A stretch of 64,000 nucleotides of DNA from Paguma larvata (Eukaryota > Chordata > Mammalia > Carnivora > Viverridae): positions 89,823,889 to 89,887,888 of the forward strand of contig CM057829.1 of the NCBI GenBank assembly GCA_030068075.1. Direction: 5' to 3'. The translations under genes and the position numbers were made by a program. The notes below the pieces were generated by a model that worked only from the letters and a program-made list of their open reading frames with translations, did no database searches and was not told the origin of the DNA. The stretch's first letter is position 1, and the number at the start of each line of letters is the position of its first letter. Positions 11,626 to 23,539 of this stretch are shown piece by piece.

Positions 11626-12444
11626 CCTTTTGTACAGTCATCCCTAGGCAGGGTGCTTCATTGCACAGACTTTTTCTGTAGCTGTCAAGCACAAAATGAG
11701 CTAAAAGCTTTTTTACAGAGACATACAAAATTATAACTTGAAGTTGTTTTTCTGTCTTCTCTGCTTTTTACCAGCTTGAGAATAGGAGACCTAAGTTTTT
11801 ATTTTAATTAGTAACATTGAAATACATTAAATAGAATCTGTGGCAGCAGCTGTGTATTCTCACTTTGACTTGAAAACTACATTCATTGATATCTTTTTAG
11901 TCTTTGGAAAGAAATCTATTGTCCATTATAGCTGCTACTGCTCTGAACCCTTTTGATAATTGTCCATGCAAGAGTCTGTTCTCTCTTCTTTGGGAAAATA
12001 ACAATGGCATACTGTACTTCACAGGTGCAAAAACGAAATGATTTGCTCCATCATTTAGTTTGCTTAATTTACAGCTTTTTATGTTTAATTATGTCTATTG
12101 TTCATAGATTGGATATTGAGGATCCAACAAAGATGATATTTTGAATCAGCTTTGTAATGTCATTGAGTAGGTCTTACACTGCAGGATACTTAAATCTTTT
12201 CTCCAATTGCGACAGTTTGGATATCCTCAGGGGTTCCGAGCTGTCTTCAATTATGCCAGCTGTCTGAATGTGGAATGTAAAACTACTATTACAGTGGGGA
12301 ATTAAATATTATTTGGCCCAATTTTACCTTTCTAGTCAAAAGTGAAGAGCATGTGCCTGCATATGCAGTGAAAGTCGACAGATGTAACCTGTGCAAATGT
12401 GCTGTGGGTACAATTTCCCTTTCAAAGCATTTATGATTTGGAGA
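11626..12444. other. Unassigned sequence
   Basis: No gene or clear repeat seen. Confidence 0.5.
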
Positions 12445-12540
12445 GAACACCCATCTGCCACTAATAAGTTGAGTAACCTTGGGTACATTTCTTTACCTTT
12501 CTGGGTTTCTGTTTCCTTACGGGTAAAATATAAGAGTTTT
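12445..12540 (+). mobile_element. MIR SINE, sense, core fragment
   Basis: CATCTGCCACTAATAAGTTG, AGTAACCTTGGGTACATTTC, TTTACCTTTCTGGGTTTCTG and TTTCCTTACGGGTAAAATAT match the MIR middle region. Confidence 0.8.
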
Positions 12541-13207
12541 ATAAATCTTTTTGGATGCCATTTGGGATAGAATCATTAATGTTGTGTGACCTTGGGAATT
12601 TTATTATTCTTACCTCTTTGCTGCTTCTGCTCCAGCAATCTGAAGAAGCCTCAGGATGGCACCCACCTAGGGCTCTTGACTCTAGTTTCCCCAAGAATGG
12701 ACAGCTATAGACAAATCACTGTAATCTCAAACTTCCTCCTACCTTGTTACCCTTAGAGATTCATGTTTCCAGAAAACTTGTCCAGAAAACATTTAGAATG
12801 AAATTTATAAGAGTCTAGGGGTTTTCTTTTTGATACTGGGGCACCGTAAGCGTCCAGCCTTCTCTTCAAGATGTTGTTCTTATTTGGAATTGTTTCATAT
12901 AGCGTTTGTATGTAGGTGGCTTAGGTGGTATTCCTGGCTGTGGAGAATCTAGAGGTGTAATCACTTTTTTTGAGCCCATTAAGACTGTTCTAGTTTGTCT
13001 TTGGATGCCATCTTATGTTATGTATAAATTCTTAGCATGTTCATTTTTACCACTATCCATAGGCATGGGAGACCTAGAGATTAGGGTTAAAGGAAATACA
13101 ATTTTAAAGGAGTAAGAAAACACTGTTGGGACATTTATGATCTAGAAGCTTCATATCTTTTCAGTTAGTTATTGGATATGGCCATATCTGGATGTGGCCG
13201 AATCCCA
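12541..13207. other. Unassigned sequence
   Basis: No gene or clear repeat. The 69-codon frame at 12906-13115 has no recognisable motif. Confidence 0.5.
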
Positions 13208-13330
13208 ATTATGTTCATTCACTCCTCTAATAAACAGGAATTTGTTGTGCACCTAGCCTGTGTCAGGCATTTTTCTAGTCCTTGGGAACGCAGATGTGAA
13301 TAAGACAGATAAAACCTTTAACGTCATAAG
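13208..13330 (-). mobile_element. L2 3' end, antisense
   Basis: Antisense L2 3' end signature: TTCATTCACTCCTCTAATAA, TTTGTTGTGCACCTAGCCTG, TGTCAGGCATTTTTCTAGTC, TTGGGAACGCAGATGTGAAT, AAGACAGATAAAACC. Confidence 0.85.
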
Positions 13331-14182
13331 ACTTTACATACCAAGAAGAGTTCAACACTGAGATGGGAGCTAACAGTCACCCAGGTATCATCTTTATAAC
13401 TACTTATGTCATTCTCCCCTTTGTTCTGCTTCCTTTTTGTTTTTGGAATTCTGTCTTGTCACACAAGCCAGACAGTACTAGGAAACAGTGAAGTACTGGT
13501 GTAATAGACAAGAACGTACTGGCCTCTCACTTTCTGATCTGTGGCAAGGACTGTGAGATGGGAAGATTGGTGTAAAACTTCAGCATCAAGCATAGTGCTG
13601 ACATAAGGTAACCAGTTAATCATAAATAAGAAATGTTGGGTGAATTTAAATTTAGTCTGTCATCAGATTTGGTCATGGTGCACAGAGACTGGAAGAGAGG
13701 GAGGCATGTGTGGTTTTCTTCCAGTGCCATTTCTGAGGGGGTAGGAGATAAGGAATATCTATCTACTTGTGTTTTATGAAAGAGAAGACCTTGGAAGTGG
13801 GAGGAGATTTATAGACACGATGCACAAATCACACATTCCTGTCATTTTTCAGTTGAGGAAATTTAAACTGAAAGATTTCAAATGAATTATCAGAATTCTA
13901 CAGAAAGTTACTCAGAAGTTTTCGGTGCTGAAGTCGAGATGGTAAATTTAGCATTCTCTACCTTCTAGTTGTAAGAGGGCAGTCCCAAGCAGAATTCCAC
14001 CTGCAGGATCTCTGTTCTTTGCTTTCTTCCTCTGGAAATATATTATGGGTCTCATGCTGCAAAGTCTCCTGCTTAGGCTTTCCATAGATTTTTTTGAGTA
14101 AAACTTATGGAATCCCTCCTGTCTCCACATTATCGCTTCATTTTCTAGGTGGCAAACAATAAAACAGTTAGAGAATATATTC
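13331..14182. other. Unassigned sequence
   Basis: No gene or clear repeat. Confidence 0.5.
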
Positions 14183-14195
14183 ATTAGGGGTTCTT

Positions 14196-14415
14196 TAAAA
14201 ATTTTTTTAAATGTTTATTTATTTTTGAGAGAGAGAGAGAGACAAAGTGTGAGGAGGGGAAGGTCAGAGGGAGAGGGAGACACAGAATCCGAAGCAGGCT
14301 CCAGGCTCCAAGCTATCAGCACAGAGCCAGACATGGGGCTCTAATTCACGAACCATGAGTTCATGACCTGAGCCAAAGTCGGAAGCTTAACCGATTAAGC
14401 CATCCACACACCCCC
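14196..14415 (-). mobile_element. Can-SINE, full length
   Basis: Complete SINE on the minus strand: T-rich tail with TGTTTATTTATTTTTGAGAG, a GA-rich part, GAATCCGAAGCAGGCTCCAG, the B-box region TAATTCACGAACC, and a degenerate head CATCCACACACCCCC. A 13-bp target-site duplication with one mismatch flanks it: ATTAGGGGTTCTT (14183-14195) and ATTAGAGGTTCTT (14416-14428). It belongs to the group without the extra pre-GGCTCAGG segment. Confidence 0.95.
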
Positions 14416-14428
14416 ATTAGAGGTTCTT

Positions 14429-14914
14429 GAAGAGTGGTTCCTGCCCACCCAAAATTTGGCTTTGCTCCTTTTTGGCATTATGTATGGGTGGGAAATCTCA
14501 ATGTGTGCATTAGCTTTGTTGGCCTTTGGGACAGTTCACTGCACACAATGTGCACTAATCGTGATGCTCTGCCCAGCACAGATGTGTCTAACCTGCTTTC
14601 TGTACACCTGAGAATTAGAAAGGTAATGTGCTCAGCATTCTATTATAAGCTTATTTCTCTAGACACTTCAAAAGCCACTAATGAAAAAGCCTCTCCTGCC
14701 ACCTGAGGCTTCCTTTTACTCTTTCATTGGTGTTCAGAGATGATCAATGGAAATACTCTCAAAACACTCTGCCTGAAGTTGAAACTATTGGACTCTGATA
14801 AGTTTGGGCAGTTCTGCACAACAGCATGCTCTTTAACTCCCACTTGTAATCATATTGAAAATGCGCATGATCGAATTACTTATCCCTCAGTGCTATCCCT
14901 GTGAATATTTCTTC
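14429..14914. other. Unassigned sequence
   Basis: No gene recognised. The 90-codon frame at 14434-14706 starts next to the SINE and has no domain. Confidence 0.5.
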
Positions 14915-15085
14915 TTCGTTCATTTACCAGCTAAGGCCAGTCCTCTGTCAGGCACTGAGGGGAAATAAGAAATGTTTTCCAGGAGCTTATATTGTTGGAA
15001 AGAAGACAGAAAAAAACTTTTGACATGTAATATCATAAATGCTATAATAGAGTTGTATACAGAGTACCAGAGGCATTATATGACA
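14915..15085 (-). mobile_element. L2 3' end, antisense
   Basis: TTCATTTACCAGCTAAGGCC, CTCTGTCAGGCACTGAGGGG, AATAAGAAATGTTTTCCAGG and AGCTTATATTGTTGGAAAG follow the antisense L2 end. AATATCATAAATGCTATAAT probably continues it. Confidence 0.75.
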
Positions 15086-16279
15086 CAACAGTAGATATTC
15101 AAAGTGACCGTCCTTGTCATTAGGAAGTAGTTAAATGTTTTCAAGATTCTAGATAAAAGGGAGAATTTATCAAATTTATTATAGAAAGACTTAATTCAAA
15201 ATGTGTTAACTAAAGGGATATGTTTCAGTTCAGGAAACTATCATTATTTAAAATTTTTTATTTTCTAGAAATTTCTGATTAGTAAAGGATTATTTTGTTT
15301 GTACCCTGCTGTAACCAGCATTTACAACAGTTCCTGCTACATAAGACATCCTAAGTATCTAATGAATTAGTGTATGATCCTTAAATGAAAAAAAAATACT
15401 ACCGTCAGAATTTTGTGATAGATTCATAGCAGAAATGACCACACAGAGTTTAATTTCAAGAGCTTAGCCTATGCAGAGGACTAACAAGGCCAAAGTCAAA
15501 GTTTTCTTCCTTGTATGATAAGTTGATTATATCATGGAAGGCTAAAAAGAAAGGTATTTGGGAATTCAGTTAAAATAACTGGATTCTACAGGCCATAGAT
15601 AAAATTTTAGAGGAAAAAAGAGCCAGAATATGCCTTAGACCTGTTTGGAGACATCTTAAATTTCAGTTCTTAGCCCATGCTTGCCTGCCCATACCACCTT
15701 CCAAAAAAACTGTCTGCTGGCAGACATAGTTGGCTCAGTGTACTGGTATTGTTTGGACTACTTTCCTTTCCATACCTGGTTAGATCTGGGTAGGCTCCTG
15801 ACCCATGGACAACTAACCCATTCTTCTGTGCCTGACCTGACATCAGAATTTGAGGTGTGTGTAGCTACGTAAGTAGAGGCTAAAACCATTGGCGGAATGG
15901 AATTAGGAAACTCCTGGATCAATTTATGAGGGAGCAAAAGTCAGAAGGAAAAGAACAGAGTTATGCAGATTGAGAGGAGATCCCAAGTAAAAGAGATACT
16001 GCACAGCCTCCAAGAGACACAGAGAGACAGGATTGCCAAGTCACCTGAAGACTTTTTATTCTCTGTGCCTGTGTCCTTAGCATTTACTGCCCCCTGATAC
16101 TGACACACAGACACACACAATTTTTTTCTCGTTGTTAGAGATAACTATAGTTTTGTTCTTTGCAATCCATCCACAAAGTAGATTAAAATATTCACAACTG
16201 CTAATTTGTTACTGTTGGAATATTAGGTGGAATTAATCAGAGAATTGTGTGGGTCAGAACATTTCCATCATTACATTTG
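15086..16279. other. Unassigned sequence
   Basis: No gene or clear repeat over 1.2 kb. Confidence 0.5.
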
Positions 16280-16577
16280 GGAGAAAATTCAGAACTTTTC
16301 TTCTACCTTCCCCCATATCTACCCCTGTCTGGATTAGTTGGCCTTCCAAAGCTACCCATCAAACTCTGTATGTGTCACTGTCACAGCATTCAATATAGCT
16401 TTGAAATTCTCTCTTAGTGGGACTCTCTGTCTGTATTCTCCACTAGAGGGTGGACTCCTGGGAGTAAGGTTGTGAATTATTTATTTTTCCTATTTTAGTG
16501 CCCACCATAGGCCACAGAAATGCCCAGCACTGAGTATAGTCTTGATACATGTTTTCTTAAAAAAAAAAAAAAAAAAA
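16280..16577 (+). mobile_element. L2 3' end, sense, followed by poly-A run
   Basis: TGGACTCCTGGGAGTAAGGT, TATTTTTCCTATTTTAGTGC, 'cagaaatgcccagcactgag' and ATACATG resemble the L2 sense 3' end ('gggcagggact', 'cagcacctagcacagtgcc'). A run of 19 A (16559-16577) follows directly. L2 does not normally end in poly-A, so the run may be independent or a replaced tail. Confidence 0.6.
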
Positions 16578-17402
16578 GTGTACCTCTGCATAGAATAGAG
16601 AGGATATTCTTTGTTGTTAAATATACTGATTTAAATTTTGAATCTTTTCCCAAATCAGCCATATTGGTATGTAATCACTCAAAAGTGGCTGGATAATATG
16701 TGATAGGGTTATTGTATAATAGTGATCTTATAACTGGATAGAAAAGATAAGAAAACAATATGACAGTGAGTTGCAATTAAATCTAATTTCTACATCATTC
16801 CTCATCATCTTTTTGTACTGAAAGTTGAAATATTATTGAGAAAAATTTCAATGCTGAATGCTAAAAGCATGCTGTTTAGATGCCTTTTACCATTCATTAA
16901 TTAGTTTTTGGGTTTCTTTCCTTACTAGTTTTTGATATTTGGATTTTACTGCTTCTGTTGTGACAATGCTTTTTAAGCTAGTGTCTCAAAACAAAAGTCC
17001 TGTTAGTTTTCAAAATAAATGAGGTTTTCACACAGTGATAGGGTGTGCAGAGGTGTGCTGTGCTCTAACTAGAATTAGTTTCCAGTCGCCCCTCTGTTGT
17101 AATTACAGGGTCCTAGGAAAGGTTAGTGGAACATAGCCCTCAATGGTTAAGCAGTATGCTTGTGATGGTTCTCTTGATTTTTAGAAAACATCTGGCAGAA
17201 GTTCTGGGCTCTTCTTTTTAATGTCAAGTTTGACATATTTGCCTTATGAGAGGTATAGATATTTTAAAGTACCTTCCGTATCCAGAGGTATTTGGCTTTC
17301 AAGTTGGTCAAGAGAAAAACACATCCATAATCAAACATTTTTATCCACAATTTTATGTGTTTCTGTTGGATACATTCTTTCCCTTGCAAGAAGCATTCAT
17401 AA
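16578..17402. other. Unassigned sequence
   Basis: No gene or clear repeat. Two overlapping frames at 17221-17469 run into the next SINE and are judged chance. Confidence 0.5.
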
Positions 17403-17414
17403 GATGTGCTTATT

Positions 17415-17631
17415 CGGGGCACCTGGGTGGCTCAGTTGGTTAAGTGTCCAACTTTGGCTCAGGTCATGATCTCATAGTCTGTGAGTTCGAGCCCCATGTT
17501 GGGCTCTGTGCTGACAGCTCAGAGCCTGGAGTCTGCTTCAAATTCTGTGTCTTCCTCTCTCTGCCCCTCCCCTGCTCATGCTTTGTGTCTCCTGCTCTCA
17601 AAAATAAATAAAACATAAAAAAAATAAAAAT
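17415..17631 (+). mobile_element. Can-SINE, full length
   Basis: Head GGGGCACCTGGGTGGCTCAG, B box GAGTTCGAGCC, then GGGCTCTGTGCTGACAGCTC, a CT-rich part and tail AAAAATAAATAAAACATAAA. A 12-bp target-site duplication with one mismatch flanks it: GATGTGCTTATT (17403-17414) and GATGTGATTATT (17632-17643). It is in the group without the extra segment. Confidence 0.96.
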
Positions 17632-17643
17632 GATGTGATTATT

Positions 17644-18352
17644 TAATCCAGAATTATAATATTTTATAAAAATTTTAAATATGAATTGTTTCAGTAATTA
17701 TTACTTTTTAAATTACATTTTCATGTATGTGGAATCAAGCATTTGTTAATGCTTGGTCATTTTTTACCTAACTATTTCTGTGGAGGTAAATACAAATATA
17801 ACTATTGGTAATGAATGGAGAATTTTGGAAAAAAAATGTCTTCTATATGAGTAATAAACATTTAGCTAACCACTGGAACACTGTGTATTAATATGAGAAA
17901 GAAAACCAAAATAAATTAATTAGTAATGAAGGAGAAGGAGGACAATAGGAACAATGTTATGAATGGAGTATTAAACCCTGAAGTTTTCAGTAATTGATTA
18001 CACTGTTTAATGTTAGCGTTTAACCAGAAGGTGCTCGAACAAGTACATTTTTATTTTTAATGATATGTATATTGCAGATGTATCTCCAAATTGCAAATGT
18101 CTGTATATCTCCATAAATGCTCATCGTCAGGACATGACCCTTTTGAAAGTTATCCAGAGGTTTTTTTCTTCTATAAAACATTTTAATAATAAAAGTTTAA
18201 TCTCATTTTGTTTTCCTACTTTCATTAGCAAATTTAGCTAATAGTTTTTTAAAGTTGATTTGTGAAGAAATACTACTATGGCTGTGATATATATTAGAAA
18301 TATTTTAAGATTGTTTTATAGATTTAACAACTCTTCCTTCATATGCATTTAT
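17644..18352. other. Unassigned AT-rich sequence
   Basis: No gene or clear repeat. Confidence 0.5.
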
Positions 18353-18596
18353 GTATTTTTGTTTTGTTTATTTTGCTTTGTTTCTTTTGTTTTGTTTTGC
18401 TTTGTTTTGAGAGAGAGAGAGAGCAAGAGCACAAGCAGGTCAGGGGCAGAGAGAGAAGGAGAGACAGAGTCCTAAACAGGCTCCACACTGTCAGCACAGA
18501 GCCTAACGCAGTTTTCGAGCTCAAAAACCATGAGATCGTGACCTGAGCCAAAACCAAGAGTTGGACGCTTAACCAACTGAGCCACCCAGGCGCCCC
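18353..18596 (-). mobile_element. Can-SINE with a TTTTG-rich expanded tail
   Basis: The tail on the plus strand is a TTTTG/TTTGC-rich stretch (18355-18409) instead of the usual TTTATTTATTTTT. It is followed by GA repeats, AGTCCTAAACAGGCTCCACA, and the head GCCACCCAGGCGCCCC. It carries the extra segment (GAGCCAAAACCAAGAGTTGG on the plus strand). I could not find a convincing target-site duplication. Confidence 0.94.
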
Positions 18597-18689
18597 ACAT
18601 TTGGTTGTTGTTGTTATTGTTGTTTTTTAATTCAATAATAGAAGAAACATATCAGAAGGGAAATGATCTAACTACAGAAGTCATCACAA

Positions 18690-18945
18690 TAGCTGCCATT
18701 TATTGAGAGCTTACCCTGTGCCAGGCACCTTATTAAATGGTTTGTGTGCAGCAGGTTGTTTTATCTTCACAACAAACCTGTGAGATTGGTGCTATTATCC
18801 CCATTTCACAAAAGAGGTAACAGGTGTGGACAGTGTAAGCCTCTTGCCAAGATCACTTAGCTAGTAAATGGTGGATTGAGTATTTAAACAAATCTGTTTA
18901 ATGCCAAACCCCAGGCTCTTAAACACTGTACTATATTTTAGCAAA
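18690..18945 (-). mobile_element. MIR SINE, antisense, near full length
   Basis: Very clear: CATTTATTGAGAGCTTACCC, TGTGCCAGGCACCTTATTAA, 'tcttcacaacaaacctgtgagattgg', ATTATCCCCATTTCACAAAA, CTTGCCAAGATCACTTAGCT, AGTAAATGGTGGATTGAGTA and CCAGGCTCTTAAACACTGTA. Confidence 0.93.
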
Positions 18946-19580
18946 CTGATTCATGATGATATTTTGAGGAAGATGAATGAGATGATGAATTTGTGGTACT
19001 TTTCAGTGGATTGGCTTAAGAAAGTTTTAAGCAGCATTAGAGTTTGAAAGAAAGTTGCGTAAAATTAGAAATTATTTTTTACTTCATATAAGCATTTATG
19101 TTTTTAAAATGCTTTATTGTCTATATTTAAGCCACGTTTCTAGAGGAGATAGTTTTAAATTATTGAAAAATTGGCTTCGGAGTTAATACAATCTGATGCA
19201 GTAAACTTATGAATATAGTATCACATAACATGCACTGTTCATTATTTTTTTCTAGATTCCTGAAATTTCTTGACTTACGTTTTTAGGCAATTCAAGGACC
19301 ATGAAAATTAAAGGTGATATTCCTGATTCTGAGGCAGAACAAGATCCTGAAGTATTGTCTCCTAGTTAAAATTAAGATTCATCTAGTTTTGGTTCTAAGG
19401 GCAATTAAAAAAAATGTATCTCAGTAACAATGATCCAATCAACTCATGATTTATTTAACTCTATTAACTGAGGTGTTTTGTTAACCAGGGTCCTATTTAT
19501 TATGTATACCAGATACATTAAGATTTATTAAGTTGCCACTTAACTATGGGACTTTAAATTTAGCCTCGGTTCAATAAGCG
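18946..19580. other. Unassigned AT-rich sequence
   Basis: No gene or clear repeat. Confidence 0.5.
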
Positions 19581-19633
19581 TTTTTTTTTTTTTGTTTGTT
19601 TTTTTGTTTTTTGTTGTTGTTGTTGTTGTTGTT
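19581..19633. repeat. Poly-T / (GTT)n compound tract
   Basis: A T run broken by single G residues passes into seven or so GTT units. Confidence 0.9.
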
Positions 19634-19659
19634 CATTTGTTTCTAAATTACATCATCAT

Positions 19660-20275
19660 GTGCCCTTCCTTAATTCTGTATCCATTCATTTAAATATTCC
19701 CTTTCCTAACTCCTACTTATGGAAGGTGGCAGAATCATCACCACCTATTCACAGAAGCCACTCAGTAAGAAACAAAGTCTCTTAATTTTTCTCGTCTATA
19801 ACAGCACATTTCAACTGTGACACTTCCCTTTCCTTTGCCTTCTAATCTCAGAGGAGAACAGTCCCTCTTCACATTCAGGTACCTGTGCTCCTGGTGTCTC
19901 TTCCTCTTCATCTCTCTCTACATCAAACAAGTACTCCTATTATTTGGTTTCTTAAATATCTACATCCAGCTTATAAAATTTCTCAAGATTTCCTTATCCT
20001 TAAATTCCTTCCCTCAAAATTGCTTCCCCTCAAGTTACTCTCTAATCTCTTAACTGCCCTTTAATAGCAAAGTGTAGCTCAAGTGACCTGCAGTTTTCCT
20101 ATCTAATTACCACCTACTTCTTCCTTAATCCGTTATTATCTGGCTTCTACTCACAGCCTTGCAGTGGAATCATTCTTACAAAGGTCATCACTTCCCTCTA
20201 AATAGCCAAATCCAACTTCCTATTCTCTGTGCTCCTTTTGCTCAACCGCTTGAAAGCCTATAGCATTACTATCCA
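19660..20275 (+). mobile_element. L2 ORF2-region fragment, sense
   Basis: The second half follows the L2 sense sequence just upstream of the reverse-transcriptase block: TTATTATCTGGCTTCTACTC, GTGGAATCATTCTTACAAAG, GTCATCACTTCCCTCTAAAT and AGCCAAATCCAACTTCC. The first half is less certain. No frame stays open across it, so it is a coding relic. Confidence 0.65.
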
Positions 20276-20289
20276 TCCAAGCCTTCCAT

Positions 20290-20700
20290 ATCCAATAACT
20301 GTTCCTTAAATTGTCCATTATGTGCAAGGCCTCAGCTTTAGCAGATGGATAAGGCCCATGTATGCCCACCTGGAATTCCCATTTAAATAGGGGATACAGA
20401 TGCAAAAATAATTCTCATCTGGGAGATGATAGCTCTAATGCAACCGATTGTCAAGGAAGACATTGTGGGGCAAAGCATGGGGAAATGCCACAGAAGAAGT
20501 GGCATTTGAATGGATTAGTAGTTGGAAATTCCAGGCAGAGTAAATAGAATAAGGCAACACAGAGTTGAGAGCAAGCACAGCATGTTTTGGAAATAGTGAG
20601 TGTGGTTCGAGCTTATAATGCCAGAGGATGGGATAAAAGTGGGTGAAATAGGAAGTTGGAAACAGTTCAGGGGCCAGATCCTACAGATTTGAAACTTTTT
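20290..20700 (-). mobile_element. L2 fragment, antisense
   Basis: TTCCTTAAATTGTCCATTAT, 'gtgcaaggcctcagctttagc', AGAAGTGGCATTTGAATGG, AATTCCAGGCAGAGTAAATA, AGCAAGCACAGCATG and CAGGGGCCAGATCCTACAG are the antisense L2 3' UTR/C-terminal order ('gacatttgagc', 'ttccaggcagag', 'ggccagatcatgtag'). Confidence 0.7.
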
Positions 20701-21189
20701 CCCAATGCCCCTGGTCCTCCCATTTAATTCTTGTTTTCTTTGGTTAACTCCCATTTTTTCAGGCTACCCCTCAAAAATACCTTTTCCATGATAAGGCATC
20801 ATTCTACATCCAGTCTGAGGTGATGTTATCTATTGCACGTCTTCAACCACTGTATTAGGCACACGCGGTAGTACTATCCGTAATCTCTCTCCCAGGCCTC
20901 TCTTCTTAACTATAGATACAAGTATTCATCTTTTGCTGATGTGTCAGTCCATTCACTTCATATCAAATATGATCAAAATCAAAGTATATATCACCTTAAA
21001 ATTCTTTGTTTCTTTAGAATTCCTTATCTTTTCAGGGATTGCCATTTTGCTTTTGGTTACCAAGGGAAGATATTATGCGAGTTTTTCCTTCCTCCCTGTG
21101 GATAACCCTGATGAAAGGGAGGGAAAATTCTTTTCTATCCTTCAAAGTCTTCCAGCTGGACTAAAAATGAAATTTACATGAGACAGATG
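20701..21189. other. Unassigned sequence
   Basis: No gene recognised. The 82-codon frame at 20933-21181 has one hydrophobic stretch (about residues 25-50) but no family signature. Confidence 0.5.
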
Positions 21190-21657
21190 AATGGAAGGAA
21201 AGGAAAAGCAAAATTTTGTTGCGTGCACATGAAAGCACAGTCATGAAATTGAAACCTAAAGAAATGACCAAGGCAGACAGTTTTTATACTTCTTAGAAGA
21301 GGAGACAAGAAACCTGTGAGGAATTAACAGGACAAAGAAAACTTAACTTCAGGAGCTTCAGTTAATAAGCAATTCTAAACAGAATTTGGTCTGGGTAGTA
21401 AATTAATAAAAAGTAATAAGAGTTGTTTATATAACCTTCTGGGCTCTAAATTTCCCATCTTTGGTGATAAGATTAGATTATCTCTTTACATCCTGGTACA
21501 GGGAGGGTACTTTTCACATGGGAGATTTATTTTCTGCTTTCAGGGGACAGAGGAGGGTCTGAGTTTCCTTATTGTGTAGGCTGACTCTTAAGTAACTTTT
21601 ATTTTAAATGATATGCCAAAGTGGTGTATTCTGGGGCAGCCTGCCCTTGGCCCCTAC
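21190..21657 (-). mobile_element. Probable solo LTR, antisense, family not fixed
   Basis: On the minus strand the block would begin TGTAGGGGCCAAGGGCAGGC at about 21657, a 5'-TG start typical of LTRs. It runs about 470 bases to near 21190. The text (CCCTTGGCCCCTACA, 'taagtaacttttattttaaatgatatgcc', 'gggagatttattttctgctttcaggggac') resembles a mammalian interspersed LTR that I remember but cannot name. No internal viral coding region is visible beside it, and the left boundary is uncertain. Confidence 0.5.
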
Positions 21658-21669
21658 ACTGACATCCAG

Positions 21670-22170
21670 TCGGTATTCTATTAAAATACTTTCTATGTCT
21701 AACTCATTTTTATACCCACCTCGTGCATCCCATCATTACTTTACCTGAACTATTATATGAGTATTTTAGTGGTTATTTCACTACATTGAGCCTCTTCAGT
21801 TTGCCTTTTATATCAGAATTAACAACATGAAACTATATAAAATATAGTTTAAATCAATTAACATTTTTTTCCTAAAATCTTCCCTATTCCTCTATTATGT
21901 GCCAAGTAAAACCCAACTTTGACATTCCCATCCAGAGGAACTTTATAATCATGCTACAAAAATCTTGCTGCAACATCTTCCTGGAATCTCCCATGTGGCC
22001 ACCCCTATTCTGCATTTCATCAATTTACTAAATATGCTTATGCATTCCTCTGAGGATTCATCCAGTATTTAATATGTCCATCTCCTTGTGTCACTTCCTC
22101 TTCATGAAATGACCTCCCATTTTCCTTTAAGGCTTAGTGTTTAAGACCTTTTATATGGACCTTATTGTGT
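21670..22170 (+). mobile_element. L2 fragment, sense (likely)
   Basis: AAGTAAAACCCAACTTTGAC, ACATCTTCCTGGAATCTCCC, CTTCCTCTTCATGAAATGAC, CTCCCATTTTCCTTTAAGGC, 'ttagtgtttaagacc' follow the L2 sense C-terminal/3' region loosely. Strongly diverged; extent approximate. Confidence 0.45.
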
Positions 22171-23008
22171 AGCTCCAATGGAAATTAACTGGACATCAGG
22201 ACAGTCTTTATTACTCGAGGGGGTAGTTTCAAGTCTCATCGTGGGATGCTTTGCCCACTAGGTCACTTGACTAAATTAAAAGATATGCTGGAAAGGACTT
22301 AATTATTTCTGACCTCAGACCGAAGTCAGAAAGGTAGTTTAAGTCCTCTTTCAGGCGCAAGAATCAGAGAGGCCTGGAATAGTGTAATAAAGGGAATATA
22401 AAGTAAGAGTGAGAGAAATGAGCAAAGGCTGTGAACAGAGTAAGGATTTTGGAAGGTTTTTCCAACTTGACAGTGCTTCATAGCAGAGAAATAGGTCAGC
22501 TTATTTGATGTGCTATTAGAAAAGATGATAAATTGTTACTTTAGTATAGAGGTAGAGTCCTCACAGCCCAATATCTGTCTTTAATAGTGCCAACAATAGA
22601 TACTTTGTGGGATAGCATGACTCACCTACTTCATATGAGTGTTGAGAGACTGGATATATTCCTCCAATATTCTATGTTTATTTTACTTTATTTGTCCAAA
22701 GTGAATTTTATCTTCAAAATATCTTTTACGTACAGTGTTATACTACATGTGGATGAGCTGGATTTTATAAATTAGTCTTTTTAAATACAAATTAGTGCTT
22801 ACTTTTGTTTGTAGTAAAAATGTCTTTTAGGCTTTCAGGGTCACAGAAAAAAAATTCCATCTGACTATAGCTATTAAGTATTTTCAGCCTTAAAATTAAA
22901 GGTCACATGTTATTGTTTCCAGTGTAGGAGTAGCATTTCCATGAACTTGACAATTTGGTTTAATTATCATTTGGAAGCATACCATAAATAATTAGAAACT
23001 GGATATAA
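22171..23008. other. Unassigned sequence
   Basis: No gene or clear repeat. Confidence 0.5.
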
Positions 23009-23052
23009 ACACACACACACACACACACACGCACACACACACACACACACAC
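23009..23052. repeat. (CA)n microsatellite
   Basis: About 22 CA units with one CG interruption near 23030, just upstream of a SINE target site. Confidence 0.95.
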
Positions 23053-23084
23053 TTAGGGGAAATTAAACAATCAGATAAACTTTT

Positions 23085-23289
23085 TTTTTAATGTGTATTA
23101 TTTTTGAGAGAAAGAGAGAGACAGAGTGTGATTGGAGGAGGGGAAGAGAGAGGGAGACACAGATTCGGAAGCAGGCTCCAGGCTCTGAGCTCTCTGCACA
23201 GAGCCCAATGTGGGACTCGAACCCACAAACTGTGATCATGACCTGAACCAAAGCCAGATGCTTAACTGACTGAGCCATGCAAGCACCCC
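23085..23289 (-). mobile_element. Can-SINE, full length, 18-bp target-site duplication
   Basis: Tail TTTTTTAATGTGTATTATTT, GA-rich part, TTCGGAAGCAGGCTCCAGGC, a B-box region CTCGAACCCAC, and a degenerate head GCCATGCAAGCACCCC. The 18-bp duplication has one mismatch: ACAATCAGATAAACTTTT (23067-23084) and ACAACCAGATAAACTTTT (23290-23307). Confidence 0.96.
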
Positions 23290-23465
23290 ACAACCAGATA
23301 AACTTTTAAAAGTGAACACTGTGATCATTGACAAATAATTTAGAAGACATTATTTAACTCTAATATAAATCATTCAGGCATCTCTAAATTCTGTAAGATA
23401 ACTTCATGCCCTCTGTAGCAGTAAAAATAGTTATCTTTTTTGGAAGCAAAAAAATAGTGAATCTT

Positions 23466-23497
23466 TTTTTATTATTTTTGTTTAATGTTTATTTCTG

Positions 23498-23539
<42 letters not shown>

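Noticed and set aside
16559..16577. Poly-A run as evidence of a processed pseudogene
   Set aside because: The preceding text is L2-like, with no coding frame or gene similarity upstream.
18278..18557. Frames rich in Phe/Leu/Cys and Arg/Glu on both strands
   Set aside because: Produced by the TTTTG-rich tail and GA tract of the SINE at 18353-18596.
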